64,000 bases of DNA from Chloroflexi bacterium AL-N1. GTDB taxonomy: Bacteria > Chloroflexota > Chloroflexia > Chloroflexales > Roseiflexaceae. The notes beneath the pieces were generated by a model. The model worked only from the letters and a program-made list of their open reading frames with translations. It searched no databases and was not told the origin of the DNA. The position numbers and the translations under genes are program-made. The stretch lies in the NCBI GenBank assembly GCA_013122435.1, contig WYDT01000001.1, positions 1-64,000 on the forward strand, written 5' to 3'. Of this stretch, positions 8,868-18,879 are shown piece after piece. Each line of letters opens with the position of its first letter. Position 1 is the first letter of the stretch.

Positions 8868-11429
8868 CTACTCCTCGCGCAAGGCCAACGCCGGCGAGAT
8901 ACGACTCATCCGCCACGCGGGATACAACCCGGCCAGCAGCGCCGCGACGATAGCGACGAGCAATGCTTGCAGGAAGAGTGCTCCATCCAATTGAAAGAAC
9001 AACGTCCAGCCAAATGAGCGCTTGTTGATCACAAATACCAAAACTGTCGCCAGCATAATGCCTACGGGAATAGATAAGAGCCCGGCAGTGAGACCCATTA
9101 GACCCGTTTGCGAGACGACCACACCCCATAGTTGCCGTGGTGTCAGACCATTAGCACGCAACACACCGAGTTCGCGGGCTCGTTCCAGTTGGAGCGCCAT
9201 CAACGCCGCCAATACCCCAACAAATGCCACAATCGTTGCGAGGAATTGCAACACCGTCGTGATAGCGAACGTGCGGTCGAACACAATCAAGGATTCGGTT
9301 CGCAGAGAGAGGTTGGAACGTATCTGGGCTACTTCATCATTACCTACCTGTGCTCGCAACTGTGCCACAAGATTATCAACATCTACGTTTGGCGCCGCAT
9401 AAATGGCCAGTGATGAGATGCCTTGATCGTCCCAGTACGCCCGATAAGTTGCCAGATCCATCGTGATCGCGCCCTGCTGTGAACCGTAGTCATAGTAGAC
9501 CCCTGCGATGGTAAAAGTCTGCTCGCCACGGTCAGTGTATAGCGCAATGGTATCACCTGGCGCGAGGTTGTTGCGGTATGCCAGCGGTTCCGATATGAGC
9601 ACCCCCCCCTGCTCGAAAACATCCCAGAGTTGGGTTGGATCGCCTGCTAAAAAACGATATGATGCACGATCACGCTGAGGCGCAATATCGGTACCGATCA
9701 AGGTTACCATTCCCAACGGTGTCTCAGATGTTAATGCGCGATAACGACGGATGCCATCTACACCAGGTGTGGTGGCGAAGCGGTCAATCAGGTCAGGAGG
9801 CAATGCCGATGCCGTTGGTGGACCTGACGACAGGCTGGCAGAGGTAACAAACACATCGGCCTGGAGCGTGTGTCCCAGCCAATCGATCACCGTTTGTCGG
9901 AAGCTCCCCACCATCAAGCCAACACCGATTGTGACAGAGACAGCGATCATCAGTGCCGCTATCGCGACCGATGTGCGACTGAGCGCCGCAACAACATCAC
10001 GGGCAGCCATGCGACCAAGCAACCCAAAACTACGGCCAAGCAATGGGCGCACGAGTTGCATAAGCCACAACGTCATCAGTGGTGTGAGTGCTGCAGCACC
10101 AATAGTCATGGCAAACAGCGCAGTGAAGCTCAATACGATGCTCTGGCTGGGAATGGCCAGTAGCCCTAAGCCAAGTGCTAACAGCCCAACGCCAACGCCT
10201 GCAGCAATTGGCACCGCCCGACGAATCCGGTCTTCATACGACGAGCGGCGCAAGACGGTACGAGCAGACGTTGACGTTGCTTCCCATGCGGGTACAGCGC
10301 TCGCAAGCAATGTGGCAACCATTCCTAGTATCGCGCCTTTGATCAATGGTGTAGTGCTGATGGCCACACTCTCCACGGAGACGGTAAAATACAGATCATT
10401 GATGGTCTGAGTCACCAGTGTGACGAGACCACGCCCCAGCAACACTCCTAGCACAAGGCCAGCCAGCGTCCCTAGAATGCCCACCAGCAGCGCTTCTCCA
10501 AGCACCAGAGTAAAGATCTGCCGTCGGGTTACACCGATACAACGAAGTGTTCCAATGAGTCCACGCCGCTGCACCACCGAAAAGGTCATGGTGTTATAGA
10601 TAAGAAACATGCCGACGATCAACGCCAGCAGGCTCAACGCTGTGAGGTTCAGTTCAAACGCGGCGGTCATCTGCTCGATAGTCTCGGTACGCGTCTCCGG
10701 TCGGACAACTCGCACATCTTCGGGAAGCACTGTGGCAATCTGTTCAGCAATGGCATCGCCCGCCTCTCCTTCAGGCAGAATGAGATCAATGCGGTCAAGG
10801 CGGCCAGCTACACCAAGCCACTCCTGCGCAGTCGCAATATCGGCGATCAAGAGGCTATCGATAGCTTGCTGGCTCGTCGAGTCTTGTGGCTCAAGCAGAC
10901 CGATAATCTGTGCAATCTGGTCATTCGAAGCAATTTGCATCCCAATCTCATCACCGACAGCGATGCCATACGCAGCGGCTGTACTGGCCGACATCAGTGC
11001 ACTCCCCGGCTCGGTCATCAGCGCAGTTATATTGCCATCGGGCGAGAGATCGCCAGGCAACAGATAGGGCCGAAAAGGGGCTTCAGCGAAAGGATCGATA
11101 CCGAGAATACGCAGCGTGAGGCCAGGGTTTTGCGGCGCAGTAGCATAGCCCTCTACCACAGGAGCCGCCGCACGCACACCAAGTTCCGTACGCAACTGTC
11201 GATAGACCGCCTCATCGACACCGTTGGAGCCACCAACGATCTGGTGTGTGGTGCGGCCCACCAACGTTTCCGTCGAAATCGCAAACGCACGACTCGCACT
11301 GTCATTCGCAAGGTCGATAGAGACCACAACTGCAACACCAAGCGCGACACCTAGAATGGCCAGACCAAACTGCCAGGGATGGCGCAACAAGTGGCGCATG
11401 GTTGTTTTGAACAGTGTAGTTGAGATCAT
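8868..11429 (-). CDS. FtsX-family ABC transporter permease
   Basis: 853 residues from the chosen start MISTTLFKTTMRHLL (11429). An upstream frame continuation to 11519 has no family-like sequence. There is an N-terminal membrane segment (about 18-38), a long periplasmic/extracellular MacB-like domain, a first FtsX membrane block at about 265-400, a central membrane region at about 430-530, a second extracellular domain, and a C-terminal FtsX block at about 730-850 ending PALALREE. This duplicated FtsX layout fits LolCE/AttFG-type exporters that move lipoproteins, lipids or peptides out of the membrane. It pairs with the ATPase at 11599-12330 and the AttH-like lipoprotein. Confidence 0.85.
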   Translation of the reverse strand: MISTTLFKTTMRHLLRHPWQFGLAILGVALGVAVVVSIDLANDSASRAFAISTETLVGRTTHQIVGGSNGVDEAVYRQLRTELGVRAAAPVVEGYATAPQNPGLTLRILGIDPFAEAPFRPYLLPGDLSPDGNITALMTEPGSALMSASTAAAYGIAVGDEIGMQIASNDQIAQIIGLLEPQDSTSQQAIDSLLIADIATAQEWLGVAGRLDRIDLILPEGEAGDAIAEQIATVLPEDVRVVRPETRTETIEQMTAAFELNLTALSLLALIVGMFLIYNTMTFSVVQRRGLIGTLRCIGVTRRQIFTLVLGEALLVGILGTLAGLVLGVLLGRGLVTLVTQTINDLYFTVSVESVAISTTPLIKGAILGMVATLLASAVPAWEATSTSARTVLRRSSYEDRIRRAVPIAAGVGVGLLALGLGLLAIPSQSIVLSFTALFAMTIGAAALTPLMTLWLMQLVRPLLGRSFGLLGRMAARDVVAALSRTSVAIAALMIAVSVTIGVGLMVGSFRQTVIDWLGHTLQADVFVTSASLSSGPPTASALPPDLIDRFATTPGVDGIRRYRALTSETPLGMVTLIGTDIAPQRDRASYRFLAGDPTQLWDVFEQGGVLISEPLAYRNNLAPGDTIALYTDRGEQTFTIAGVYYDYGSQQGAITMDLATYRAYWDDQGISSLAIYAAPNVDVDNLVAQLRAQVGNDEVAQIRSNLSLRTESLIVFDRTFAITTVLQFLATIVAFVGVLAALMALQLERARELGVLRANGLTPRQLWGVVVSQTGLMGLTAGLLSIPVGIMLATVLVFVINKRSFGWTLFFQLDGALFLQALLVAIVAALLAGLYPAWRMSRISPALALREE

Positions 11430-11539
11430 TGGTAACCATCTGGCTAGTTTTACAATACCAAAACTTCTGAAACGACAACTCTCGCAGCACAATGCCACAC
11501 GGTGGTTGCAAACCGCCACTACACTGGGCTACATGCCGC

Positions 11540-11596
11540 CTTCGACAGGCTTAGGCGGCGAGAGTTCATGCTGAGCGGGACCTGAGTTTGTCGAAG
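11540..11596. repeat. Intergenic palindromic repeat element
   Basis: CTTCGACAGGCTTAGG (11540-11555) is an imperfect inverted repeat of CCTGAGTTTGTCGAAG (11581-11596), with a loop containing a CTGAGC copy. This CTTCGACA...TGTCGAAG style resembles dispersed palindromic intergenic repeats seen in several bacterial genomes. It sits between the ATPase and permease genes of one operon, so it will be transcribed. Confidence 0.55.
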
Positions 11597-11598
11597 AT

Positions 11599-12330
11599 CT
11601 ACCCCTCAACCCCTACAACCGCCTCCTCAAGCAACTGTCCCCCAACAATGCGAAACACACGATCAGCCATACTGGCAACATCGATGCTATGCGTCACCAT
11701 CAAAAGAGTCTTGCCTGCCTGTCGTGTTAGTGTGTCGAGCAACGTAAGCACCAGTTGACCTGTATCTGTATCCAGATTACCAGTTGGCTCATCGGCTAGC
11801 ACCAGTTGCGGATCGTGAACCAGCGCACGTGCAATGGCAATACGTTGCTGTTCACCTCCAGACAGGCGATCAGGATAGGTTTTCCAGCGGTCACCCAGAC
11901 CAATCTGGTCAAGCAAATTCTGGGCTTTAGCCCGATCCGCCGGGGCTGTACGGCCATTGAGTTCGAGTGGCAGCAGCAGGTTTTCGCCGACAGTAAGGGT
12001 CGGCACCAGATTAAAGAACTGGAAGATAAAGCCAATTTTTTCACGCCGAAAAAGGGTGCGTTCGTGCTCAGAAAGCTGGGTGAGCGCCAGACCATCAACC
12101 CACACCTCACCGTTGGTTGGCACATCAATGCCGCTGACAAGGTTAAGCAGAGTGCTTTTACCGGAACCACTTTTTCCCAGTAACACAATAAATTCGCCCC
12201 GTTCAAAAACGACATTCACATGTTCCAGAACAATTCGTTCCTGACCACCCTCACTATAGCTTTTGCTGGTATTCTCAAGAGTGACAAGCGGTTCATGCTG
12301 ATGTCCATTACGGCTTGATGCGATTGTCAT
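11599..12330 (-). CDS. ABC transporter ATPase, LolD/MacB type
   Basis: 243 residues. Walker [10 protein letters not shown] at about residues 53-61, signature [15 protein letters not shown] at about 153-167, Walker B LVLADEP next to GNLDTDTG, and H-loop VTHS. This is the MacB/LolD class of ATPases that drive FtsX-type permeases by mechanotransmission. First gene of the ATPase-permease-AttH operon. The gap to the permease start is about 170 bp and contains the palindromic element at 11540-11596. Confidence 0.9.
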   Translation of the reverse strand: MTIASSRNGHQHEPLVTLENTSKSYSEGGQERIVLEHVNVVFERGEFIVLLGKSGSGKSTLLNLVSGIDVPTNGEVWVDGLALTQLSEHERTLFRREKIGFIFQFFNLVPTLTVGENLLLPLELNGRTAPADRAKAQNLLDQIGLGDRWKTYPDRLSGGEQQRIAIARALVHDPQLVLADEPTGNLDTDTGQLVLTLLDTLTRQAGKTLLMVTHSIDVASMADRVFRIVGGQLLEEAVVGVEG

Positions 12331-12442
12331 GAGTGTCCTAAACTAGTGTATTCTGGATAACGGCACGTGGTTTCTGTTACCAAGATTGTGCTTTCTGGCA
12401 CAACTGTACTATTGATACGCCCTGTGGAAAAGTGTGGATGTC

Positions 12443-12473
12443 AGGGATGATCGTCGCAAGACAAACCATCCCT
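12443..12473 (-). terminator. Possible terminator after the histidine kinase
   Basis: AGGGATG (12443-12449) pairs with CATCCCT (12467-12473) just downstream of the kinase stop on the minus strand, followed by a short run of T on that strand. The loop is rather long (17 nt), so this is tentative. Confidence 0.35.
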
Positions 12474-12485
12474 CATGTGGATAAC

Positions 12486-14729
12486 TCAATTATCATCATC
12501 ATCGCTATCATGCAGATCATTCTCATCCGCGTCTTCATACCCTTTCTCTAAAATCTCGCCGGTCTGCGGGTCAAGAATTACTTCTTGATCGTCGCTTGAC
12601 TCAACCACATATACAACACGTTCTTGTTCACGTTGCCATCGCAACTCGATTTCTTCAGGTACAAAACTGCCTTTCTCCGCCTGGGCAGCGATCATTGCAA
12701 CCTCATCAAAACTGAGTTCGACCAATCCCTGAACTATGGCAGCCACAACCCGCGCACGCTCGGTTTGCTGACGTTCTACACCCACACCTTGACTAGAGGG
12801 GATTGGCACATCGATCTCAATCACCTGTTGCTGTTCAATATCAACATAAACATCGGTACGATCGCTAAATGTCACTTCGTAGATATCGGTGCCATAATCA
12901 TGCCACACTTCAACAGGAGTTGTTTGATCGACCTGTTCTGAGGCGAGCTGAACAGCTTCGTCAAATCTGACAGTTGCGAATGACAGTACCTCATTGGAAT
13001 CACCAAGCGCTTGATTAGCAACCAACATAACTTCTGAACGATCATCTGCTGTAATGGGCGATTGATTACTGGGATGACCAAACAATCCAGGCTGTGCATA
13101 ACTCGTAAATGTTAGTACAGTACCAGAAAGTATCACTACGAACAAAACGCCTACAATAAATGACCGAATATTTTGTATCCAACCACCGGATCGGACAGTC
13201 ACTGACGTATCTCTCGTTTCCGGCAACTCAAGTGTTTCATACACCTTTGGCAACAATACCACAGTTGTATCTTGCAAAACTATTTGTGGACCACTATGCG
13301 GTAACCAGATACGTACTATGGTGCCAGAACCCAGAGCACTTTTTATCGCAATCTTCCCATTATGGGCCGTTGTAATCGCATGAACGATTGCCAGACCCAG
13401 ACCACTACTACCACTCTTTCGCGTCCGAGCACTATCTACTCTGTAAAAACGATCACATAAATGAGGGATATGTTCCGATCTAATACCACAACCTTCATCA
13501 GATATGATAAACCAGCAGCCATCAGCTTCAGGTAAAAGCGAGAGGACAATAGACTTTCCAACGGGGGTGTGATGGAGCGCATTTTCGACAAGATTGTTGA
13601 GTGCCCGACGTAATGCATTTGCATCGGCGAGCAGCGACCCAGGGTCGCTTTGTGGCCATTCCATGCGAATATGCTGTCCCGTTGCAAGCAGGCGCGCCCG
13701 CTCGGTGATCTCTTCAAGCAATGGCAACGGCTCAACCTGCGTGAGTTGGAGCGCCGCTCCCTGTTGATCATGAACACTTTCCATCCGTGCTAACAAGAGC
13801 AAATCGTTGACCAAACGACCCATACTCTCGATTTCCGCATGTAAAATCGCGGTGGCCTGACGGCTACCTTCTGGATCACCACGTTGTTGTGCAACTTCCA
13901 GGACCTCAACACTGCCACTTAACACATTCAAGGGCGACCGTAATTCATGCGAGACATCGGCAACAAACCGACGCATCGTTATAGCGGTCTGTTGTTAGTG
14001 ATCCATGGTTGTCTGAATATGATCCAACATGGTGTTAAATGTGATGGAGAGATGGTGAAATTCATTCACATTAGAAAGAGGCGCACGTTCACTCAGGTTC
14101 CCGTGGCTCACATGATTCGCTGTTGCTATGAGACCACGCAATGGGTGCATGGCCAACTGCGCGAGTAATGGCCCCATAAGTAGCGCCAGTACGATCATCC
14201 CTACCATTGTCAACAGGAGCCAGTAGACTAATTGATGCATATCGGCAATGATGGTCTGGGTAGCAAAGCTGCTTTCGATTGTGCCAATCACTTGATTATC
14301 AGCAGCATATACCGGAAGCAGATAGACAACGCGCTGACCTGTTGGGGTATCGACTGTATACGTCTGCGGTGTGGCTGTTGTCATAGCCACGGCACGTATA
14401 TCATCATCAAGCCATGGTCCTGAGCCAAGGGCGGGATTTACACGCTGCCCAGCCTCGTCGAGCACGACGACCTCAAAATCAGAGCCACGTAACTGTTCCA
14501 CTAAGACATCAGTTACGCGTGAAAGAGCCACCGTCTGTTCGACAGGTTGTTCCGCACCCTGTGGGTCTGCTACAGCGTGCACCAGATCACGTATCATAGT
14601 CGTATAATTGTTGATCAGGAAATAGCGATACTCGGTATACACCAGACCACCCATTAAGAGGAGCAATGGAATCATACACCCCAGATAGATGATTGTGAGC
14701 AACCAGGCAAAAGACAAACGCTTGTTCAT
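12486..14729 (-). pseudogene. Sensor histidine kinase with C-terminal PepSY region, split by in-frame TAA
   Basis: Read through one stop, this is a single frame of 747 codons. First part (14729-13995): TM at about 9-30, extracytoplasmic sensor, TM at about 165-190, HAMP linker. TAA at 13995-13997 follows TTMDH. The second part resumes QQTAIT then FVADVSHELRSPLNVL (H box), N box LVENALHHTP, G1 DEGCGI and G2 GSSGLGLAIV. Then unusually a third TM and an extracytoplasmic tail with PepSY-like sequence and an acidic DDDDN end. The stop replaces what is normally part of the linker helix. It may be a nonsense mutation, a read or assembly error, or two polypeptides. Its start overlaps the regulator gene by ATGA. 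Confidence 0.75.
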
Positions 14730-15430
14730 GGTAATTCTCGTAGCACGTATCCTACACCACGCACTGTCTGAATAAGCACTGGCTCACCAATTTTCTGGCG
14801 CAATGAACGGACATACTGTTCGACAATATTTGCTGACCCGCCAAAATCGTAGCCCCAGACTGTCTCGAGAATCAGTTCTTTCGTAAGTACCTGGCGTGGA
14901 TGACGCAGAAATAAGAGCAATACATTAAACTCTGTTGCCGTAAGCGCAATATGTTTTCCTGTGCGAATGGCTTCGTGTAGCTTCATGTCAAGGGTAAGAT
15001 CAGCAAAACACAATGTATGATCACTCGGCAAATTGTGACGCAACCGCGCTCGCATACGCGCAGCAAGTTCATCAAAATGGAATGGCTTCACCAGATAGTC
15101 GTCTGCACCAGCGTCTAACCCATGGACACGGTCATCTATTTCATCACGGGCTGTGAGCATAATGATCGGAGTATCACCCATCTTCCGTAATCGACGACAG
15201 AGCGCCAGGCCATCCATCCCTGGTAACATCCAATCAAGCAAGATCAGATCGGGGTTACAATCGTGGGTGGCCTGGAGACCTTCCAGACCTGTTGTTGCAA
15301 CGACTAGTTTAAACCCAGCATAACGCATGCCCAAACTCAGCATTTGTACGGTTGCCGGATCATCCTCAACCAGTAGAATACATGGTTGTTTCCCGACATC
15401 TCGCTGTGATCCCATAGAGCGATCTACCAT
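14726..15430 (-). CDS. OmpR/PhoB-family response regulator
   Basis: 234 residues. Receiver domain with acidic pair EDD at about 22-24, phospho-acceptor in LILLDWMLPG, Thr switch in MLTARDE and Lys in VKPFHFDE. The C-terminal winged helix ends VRGVGYVL, with the recognition region GGSANIVEQYVRSLRQKIG. GAGGA lies 5 bases before ATG. It overlaps the kinase start by ATGA, so the two are translationally coupled. The upstream neighbour is a secreted PepSY protein, and the kinase itself carries PepSY-like tails, suggesting a common envelope signal. Confidence 0.9.
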   Translation of the reverse strand: MVDRSMGSQRDVGKQPCILLVEDDPATVQMLSLGMRYAGFKLVVATTGLEGLQATHDCNPDLILLDWMLPGMDGLALCRRLRKMGDTPIIMLTARDEIDDRVHGLDAGADDYLVKPFHFDELAARMRARLRHNLPSDHTLCFADLTLDMKLHEAIRTGKHIALTATEFNVLLLFLRHPRQVLTKELILETVWGYDFGGSANIVEQYVRSLRQKIGEPVLIQTVRGVGYVLRELP

Positions 15431-15528
15431 AGTGTCCTCTTTTTTGATACTTTTATATTACAGATACGTAAAAAAGCACACTGCCGATGTCAACAGTGTA
15501 CCCTAAGACATATATCTACAACTATCGA

Positions 15529-16035
15529 TTAGTCCCAGTTATCATGCTCAACTTCATACACTTCACCTGAAACGGCCCAGATGTAGACATAGATATCCCC
15601 AGCCAGATCGACTTCATACATCAACTGCCCATCCTCACGCTCTAGCTCCACCTCCATCATACGTGCACCACCACCCGCTTCTTTAGCGGTCAGTGCAGCA
15701 GTTAAGAAGCTCACACGATCTGGGGTCTGTGCAGCCAGGCGCTCGGTGGCTCGTGCGTCAGAAGAGGGGCTGTCCTGACCAATCCGTAAGATGTCCCCAG
15801 TGCGCCTGGCAACATACACCTCGGTGCCATCGGCAAACCCAATCTCGTACGCTTGCTGGCCATTCACCGTGTCAAACTCAACCTCAAGCGGAATCGCGCC
15901 GTTCATGCGTTTCTGAGCAATCTCGGCCCCCCGATCCATGCCAATCCAGGGATTCTGGGCATTCGCACTTGTGACCCCACCAAAAACCAAAAGTGTACTC
16001 AAAACAGTTGTTACAGCTACTTTTTGCAATTTCAT
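15529..16035 (-). CDS. Secreted PepSY-domain protein
   Basis: 168 residues. Signal peptide about 1-26 (MKLQKVAVTTVLSTLLVFGG then SANA), likely cut after ANA. Two PepSY-like repeats follow: IPLEVEFDTVNGQQAYEIGF at about 50-70 and MEVELEREDGQLMYEVDL at about 126-143, each with the strand-turn-strand pattern and a following VYVA/VYIW strand. PepSY proteins often inhibit peptidases or act as periplasmic sensors. It sits upstream of the response regulator and PepSY-tailed kinase on the same strand, so it is probably part of that signalling group. Confidence 0.8.
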   Translation of the reverse strand: MKLQKVAVTTVLSTLLVFGGVTSANAQNPWIGMDRGAEIAQKRMNGAIPLEVEFDTVNGQQAYEIGFADGTEVYVARRTGDILRIGQDSPSSDARATERLAAQTPDRVSFLTAALTAKEAGGGARMMEVELEREDGQLMYEVDLAGDIYVYIWAVSGEVYEVEHDNWD

Positions 16036-16228
16036 TTGTTAAACTCCTCATTATCAAAATTTACATATTTTGCTGTCATGTGTTATTGAAGATGCGTATC
16101 TTCTGATATCAAGAATAACCTGGTTTCCTGTAGTACTACTGTAAAGACCCTGAATTTTTCCTGAACCCTTTAAGGAATGTATGAACTTTTTCCTATTCGT
16201 GATATAATTAGCGAAATAGGGAGATGCT

Positions 16229-17317
16229 ATGCGAAAAGTAACGATCAACGATATTGCTAAAGCTGCCGGGGTCTCAAAGACGGCGGTTTCTTTCGCATTC
16301 AACGATCCAAGTCAACTCGCCCAAGCGACCGCAAGCCATATACGAGAAGTTGCCGAGCAGATGGGATATACACCTGATCCTGTTGCACGCAGTATGACGA
16401 CTAAACGCACCAATGCGCTTGGTTTACTCTTGCCACAGGATATTGCTAAGGTGATGGAAAACCCATTTTATACCGAGTTCATGCGCGGTGTTGGCAAAGT
16501 ATGTGGACAGGTGGGGCGTACTTTGATGCTCGTCCCCCCACTGTGGGGATCAACGCTTGAAGCAATCCCGCATGCCGCCGTTGATGGCTTTATTGTGCTT
16601 GGTTTAGAGATTGATCGTGGTGAAGTGCAGTTGATGCGCCAACGGAGAATTCCCTTCGTTATCGTCGATAGCGAAGCCCTGGATGATATGCCCAGTGTCA
16701 ACGTCGATGATTACAGTGGCGCCCACGCCATTATGACCCATGTGCTGTCAAAGGGGCATCGACATGTGGCAGTCATCGGTATCGAGTCAGGGAAGACCGG
16801 ATTCGACCAGTACACCGGTACTTTGGCAGCCCGTCTGGCAGGGTATCGCGAGGCATTAGCAGCCCATCATTTATCGTTTGACCATCGTAATGTTCAATTT
16901 GTTGAAGCACCCAGTAGCTGGGAAGGAGGACAAATGGCATTCGAGCGTATATGGAGTCGAGAATGCCGTCCTACCGCTATTGTTGCCATGAGCGACATTT
17001 TAGCCATTGGTGCCCTGGAAACAGCTAAAGCACAACAGGTATCTCTTCCTGAGGAACTATCAATCGCTGGTTTTGACGATCTTCCCGAAGCACGACACAT
17101 TCGGCCAGCGTTAACCACCGTGCGGCAACCAACTGAGGAAAAAGGTCGTATTGCTGCTGAGCTGTTGATGGCATCTCTGGAAAATCATCAGGCAGTAGCG
17201 CACTATGTGCTACCCACTGAGGTCATTATTCGCAAGTCTGTTGTCCGACCATATCAGGATCGAATCGAGCAACCGAAACAAACTTTACACAATCAAAAAG
17301 TCAAGATAACACGATAG
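16229..17317 (+). CDS. LacI-family transcriptional regulator
   Basis: 362 residues. The N-terminal helix-turn-helix VTINDIAKAAGVSKTAVSFA and the hinge helix region GYTPDPVARSMTT are typical; residues about 60-340 are the periplasmic-binding-protein-like effector domain (NALGLLLP, DGFIVLG, VDDYSGAHAIMTHVL, GFDDLPEA). The C-terminal 20 residues are charged. The effector is probably a sugar, but no transport or sugar operon adjoins. GGGAG precedes ATG and a TATAAT box lies at 16203-16208. Two near-repeats TGAA(C)TTTTTCCT (16151, 16182) lie in the promoter. Confidence 0.9.
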   Translation: MRKVTINDIAKAAGVSKTAVSFAFNDPSQLAQATASHIREVAEQMGYTPDPVARSMTTKRTNALGLLLPQDIAKVMENPFYTEFMRGVGKVCGQVGRTLMLVPPLWGSTLEAIPHAAVDGFIVLGLEIDRGEVQLMRQRRIPFVIVDSEALDDMPSVNVDDYSGAHAIMTHVLSKGHRHVAVIGIESGKTGFDQYTGTLAARLAGYREALAAHHLSFDHRNVQFVEAPSSWEGGQMAFERIWSRECRPTAIVAMSDILAIGALETAKAQQVSLPEELSIAGFDDLPEARHIRPALTTVRQPTEEKGRIAAELLMASLENHQAVAHYVLPTEVIIRKSVVRPYQDRIEQPKQTLHNQKVKITR

Positions 17318-17357
17318 CCTGTGCTTATATGTCTATCACGTTTAGCTGGAGGATGAT

Positions 17358-17612
17358 ATGTTACTATTTCTCGGAGTCTTGTTTGCTATAGGTGCCGCAG
17401 GCTTCTTCATTGCTGTTGGGGTATTCAGTGTTGTTGGCGCGGCAGATACCACACAGAAACAATTAAAACCAGGCTTCCTGCCTGACAATCCCGGTGGCTT
17501 AGAACGTGTGTTAACGTTTGTAAGTATTTGGGTATCTATTATTCTGGTCACTGTTTTATCGGTGTGGGCCGGTATCGAGTTCTTATTTATGGCTATTCGA
17601 GCCCTGTCATAA
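17358..17612 (+). CDS. Small two-TM membrane protein
   Basis: 84 residues, GGAGG 7 bases before ATG. Membrane segments at about 2-28 (LLFLGVLFAIGAAGFFIAVG) and about 54-78, with a short soluble loop PGFLPDNPGGLE between them. No family recognised. It lies 40 bp after the LacI gene on the same strand and may be cotranscribed. Confidence 0.6.
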   Translation: MLLFLGVLFAIGAAGFFIAVGVFSVVGAADTTQKQLKPGFLPDNPGGLERVLTFVSIWVSIILVTVLSVWAGIEFLFMAIRALS

Positions 17613-17691
17613 CACTCACCAGGTAACCTGTAGACCTGGACATGCAGAACTCCCTCTAACATATCGACCTACGTCTGTTCCTACAATTTAT

Positions 17692-18171
17692 GTGAAGCCA
17701 ATGCAAATTACCATCGTAGAGGGTGATTTACTGGATCAAAAGGTCGATGCAATAGTTAATGCATGGAACCAGAATAGTATCCCCTGGTGGCTCCTATCAC
17801 CACACGGAGTCTCAGGGGCAATAAAGAAGCGGGCTGGCAACAAACCTTTTCGCGAGTTGGCCAGACACGGCAGAATGCAGCGTGGGCAGGTCATCTTGAC
17901 TGGGGCGGGTGAACTTCCCTATCAAGGGATTATCCATGTAGCAGGTATCAGCATGCTAGGGCAAACCAGTAAACAATCCATCCAAGATTCGGTTAGAAAT
18001 GCGGTTCAGGTTGCTAAAGAACATGGTTTCCAATCAATCGCATTTCCCATCATTGGTAGTGGTTCTGGTACCTTTAGCGAGGAACAGGCTTTGGCATACA
18101 TGCACTACGCACTTGAGACCACTAAATATGAAGGTCAGGTGATTATAGTGAGATCTATTCACAAAGGCTAA
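17692..18171 (+). CDS. Macro-domain protein (ADP-ribose binding or hydrolysis)
   Basis: 159 residues with a GTG start; an ATG at 17701 is an alternative. A single macro domain: ITIVEGDLLDQKVDAIVNAWN (glycine-aspartate strand and the NA(A/W)N active loop) at about 5-26, HGVSGAIKKRAG at about 41-52, the loop GQVILTGAGELPYQGIIHVAG, and the second phosphate loop FPIIGSGSGTFSEEQA. Such proteins remove or bind ADP-ribose on proteins, nucleic acids or metabolites. No ADP-ribosyltransferase gene is visible nearby. A strong terminator follows. Confidence 0.88.
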   Translation: MKPMQITIVEGDLLDQKVDAIVNAWNQNSIPWWLLSPHGVSGAIKKRAGNKPFRELARHGRMQRGQVILTGAGELPYQGIIHVAGISMLGQTSKQSIQDSVRNAVQVAKEHGFQSIAFPIIGSGSGTFSEEQALAYMHYALETTKYEGQVIIVRSIHKG

Positions 18172-18243
18172 GGCCAACCTGAACCATGAGCAAAACTGGT
18201 TCGATTTCCTTGTAAACTCCGACCAAATCCAGTGAACCAACAA

Positions 18244-18273
18244 AAACGGAGCTACACAATCGTAGCTCCGTTT
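18244..18273. terminator. Strong bidirectional hairpin terminator
   Basis: AAACGGAGCTAC (18244-18255) pairs perfectly with GTAGCTCCGTTT (18262-18273) around a 6-nt loop, with a T-run on the plus strand side and A-run on the other. It lies between the convergent macro-domain and anti-sigma genes. Confidence 0.85.
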
Positions 18274-18311
18274 CTATGTATTTCGCAACCAGACTAAATG
18301 ACTACCTTGTT

Positions 18312-18875
18312 CTATGCCTGAACCTGTGATCTACCTGACGACATTTGAGGAGTCCATCGATCTAAAACTGCCCACACCACGGCTACACATAAGAGCCAGA
18401 GCAAATAGGTGCGCGCTTGTAAGAAGAAATCAATTACATAGCGAGACTCGGGCAGCACCTGGATCAACTGGGCTACTGCCTGAGATGGCCATATGACCAA
18501 TTGATCTATAGTAGACTGCAAACCAATTTGTGTAGCTAACAGACCAAAGATCTGAACTCCCATAGCAATGGATAGGATCACTGCCATAATGGTCACTGTA
18601 TAGACCAGCACTACATGCCACCCCTTGGGGCGCGGTTGCAACATCACGGTGGGATTTGCCAACAGTGCAGGATTAGCAGCGATGTTGAGCAAACGCGCCG
18701 TTAAATCTGCCGGTGTTTCCCAGCGCATTTCAGCTTGTAAAACAACATCAAGTGAATGCTGGCGTCGACGATAGTCAGCACAAGATGTACATTGTAATAG
18801 ATGTGTTTGTATTTCTACACGTTCATCATTTGGCTCAAGTGTTATATATTCACGAATCTCTTTGCAATCCATCAT
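18312..18875 (-). CDS. Zinc-finger anti-sigma factor (HC2 type)
   Basis: 187 residues. The N-terminal anti-sigma zinc domain has the pattern HLLQCTSCADY (H-x3-C-x2-C) at about residues 25-35. TM segments lie at about 90-115 and 155-175. It starts 4 bases after the sigma gene stop and is therefore cotranscribed with it. By family, the cytoplasmic zinc domain holds the ECF sigma factor at the membrane until a signal frees it. Confidence 0.85.
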   Translation of the reverse strand: MMDCKEIREYITLEPNDERVEIQTHLLQCTSCADYRRRQHSLDVVLQAEMRWETPADLTARLLNIAANPALLANPTVMLQPRPKGWHVVLVYTVTIMAVILSIAMGVQIFGLLATQIGLQSTIDQLVIWPSQAVAQLIQVLPESRYVIDFFLQARTYLLWLLCVAVVWAVLDRWTPQMSSGRSQVQA

Positions 18876-18879
18876 TGTG

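Noticed and set aside
9022..11574. Several plus-strand frames over the FtsX permease
   Set aside because: Antisense shadows with no motifs or ribosome sites.
12921..12932. Third copy of the GTTTGATCGAAC operator
   Set aside because: Only 11 of 12 bases match (GTTTGATCGACC) and it lies inside the kinase coding sequence with no -10 at the right spacing.
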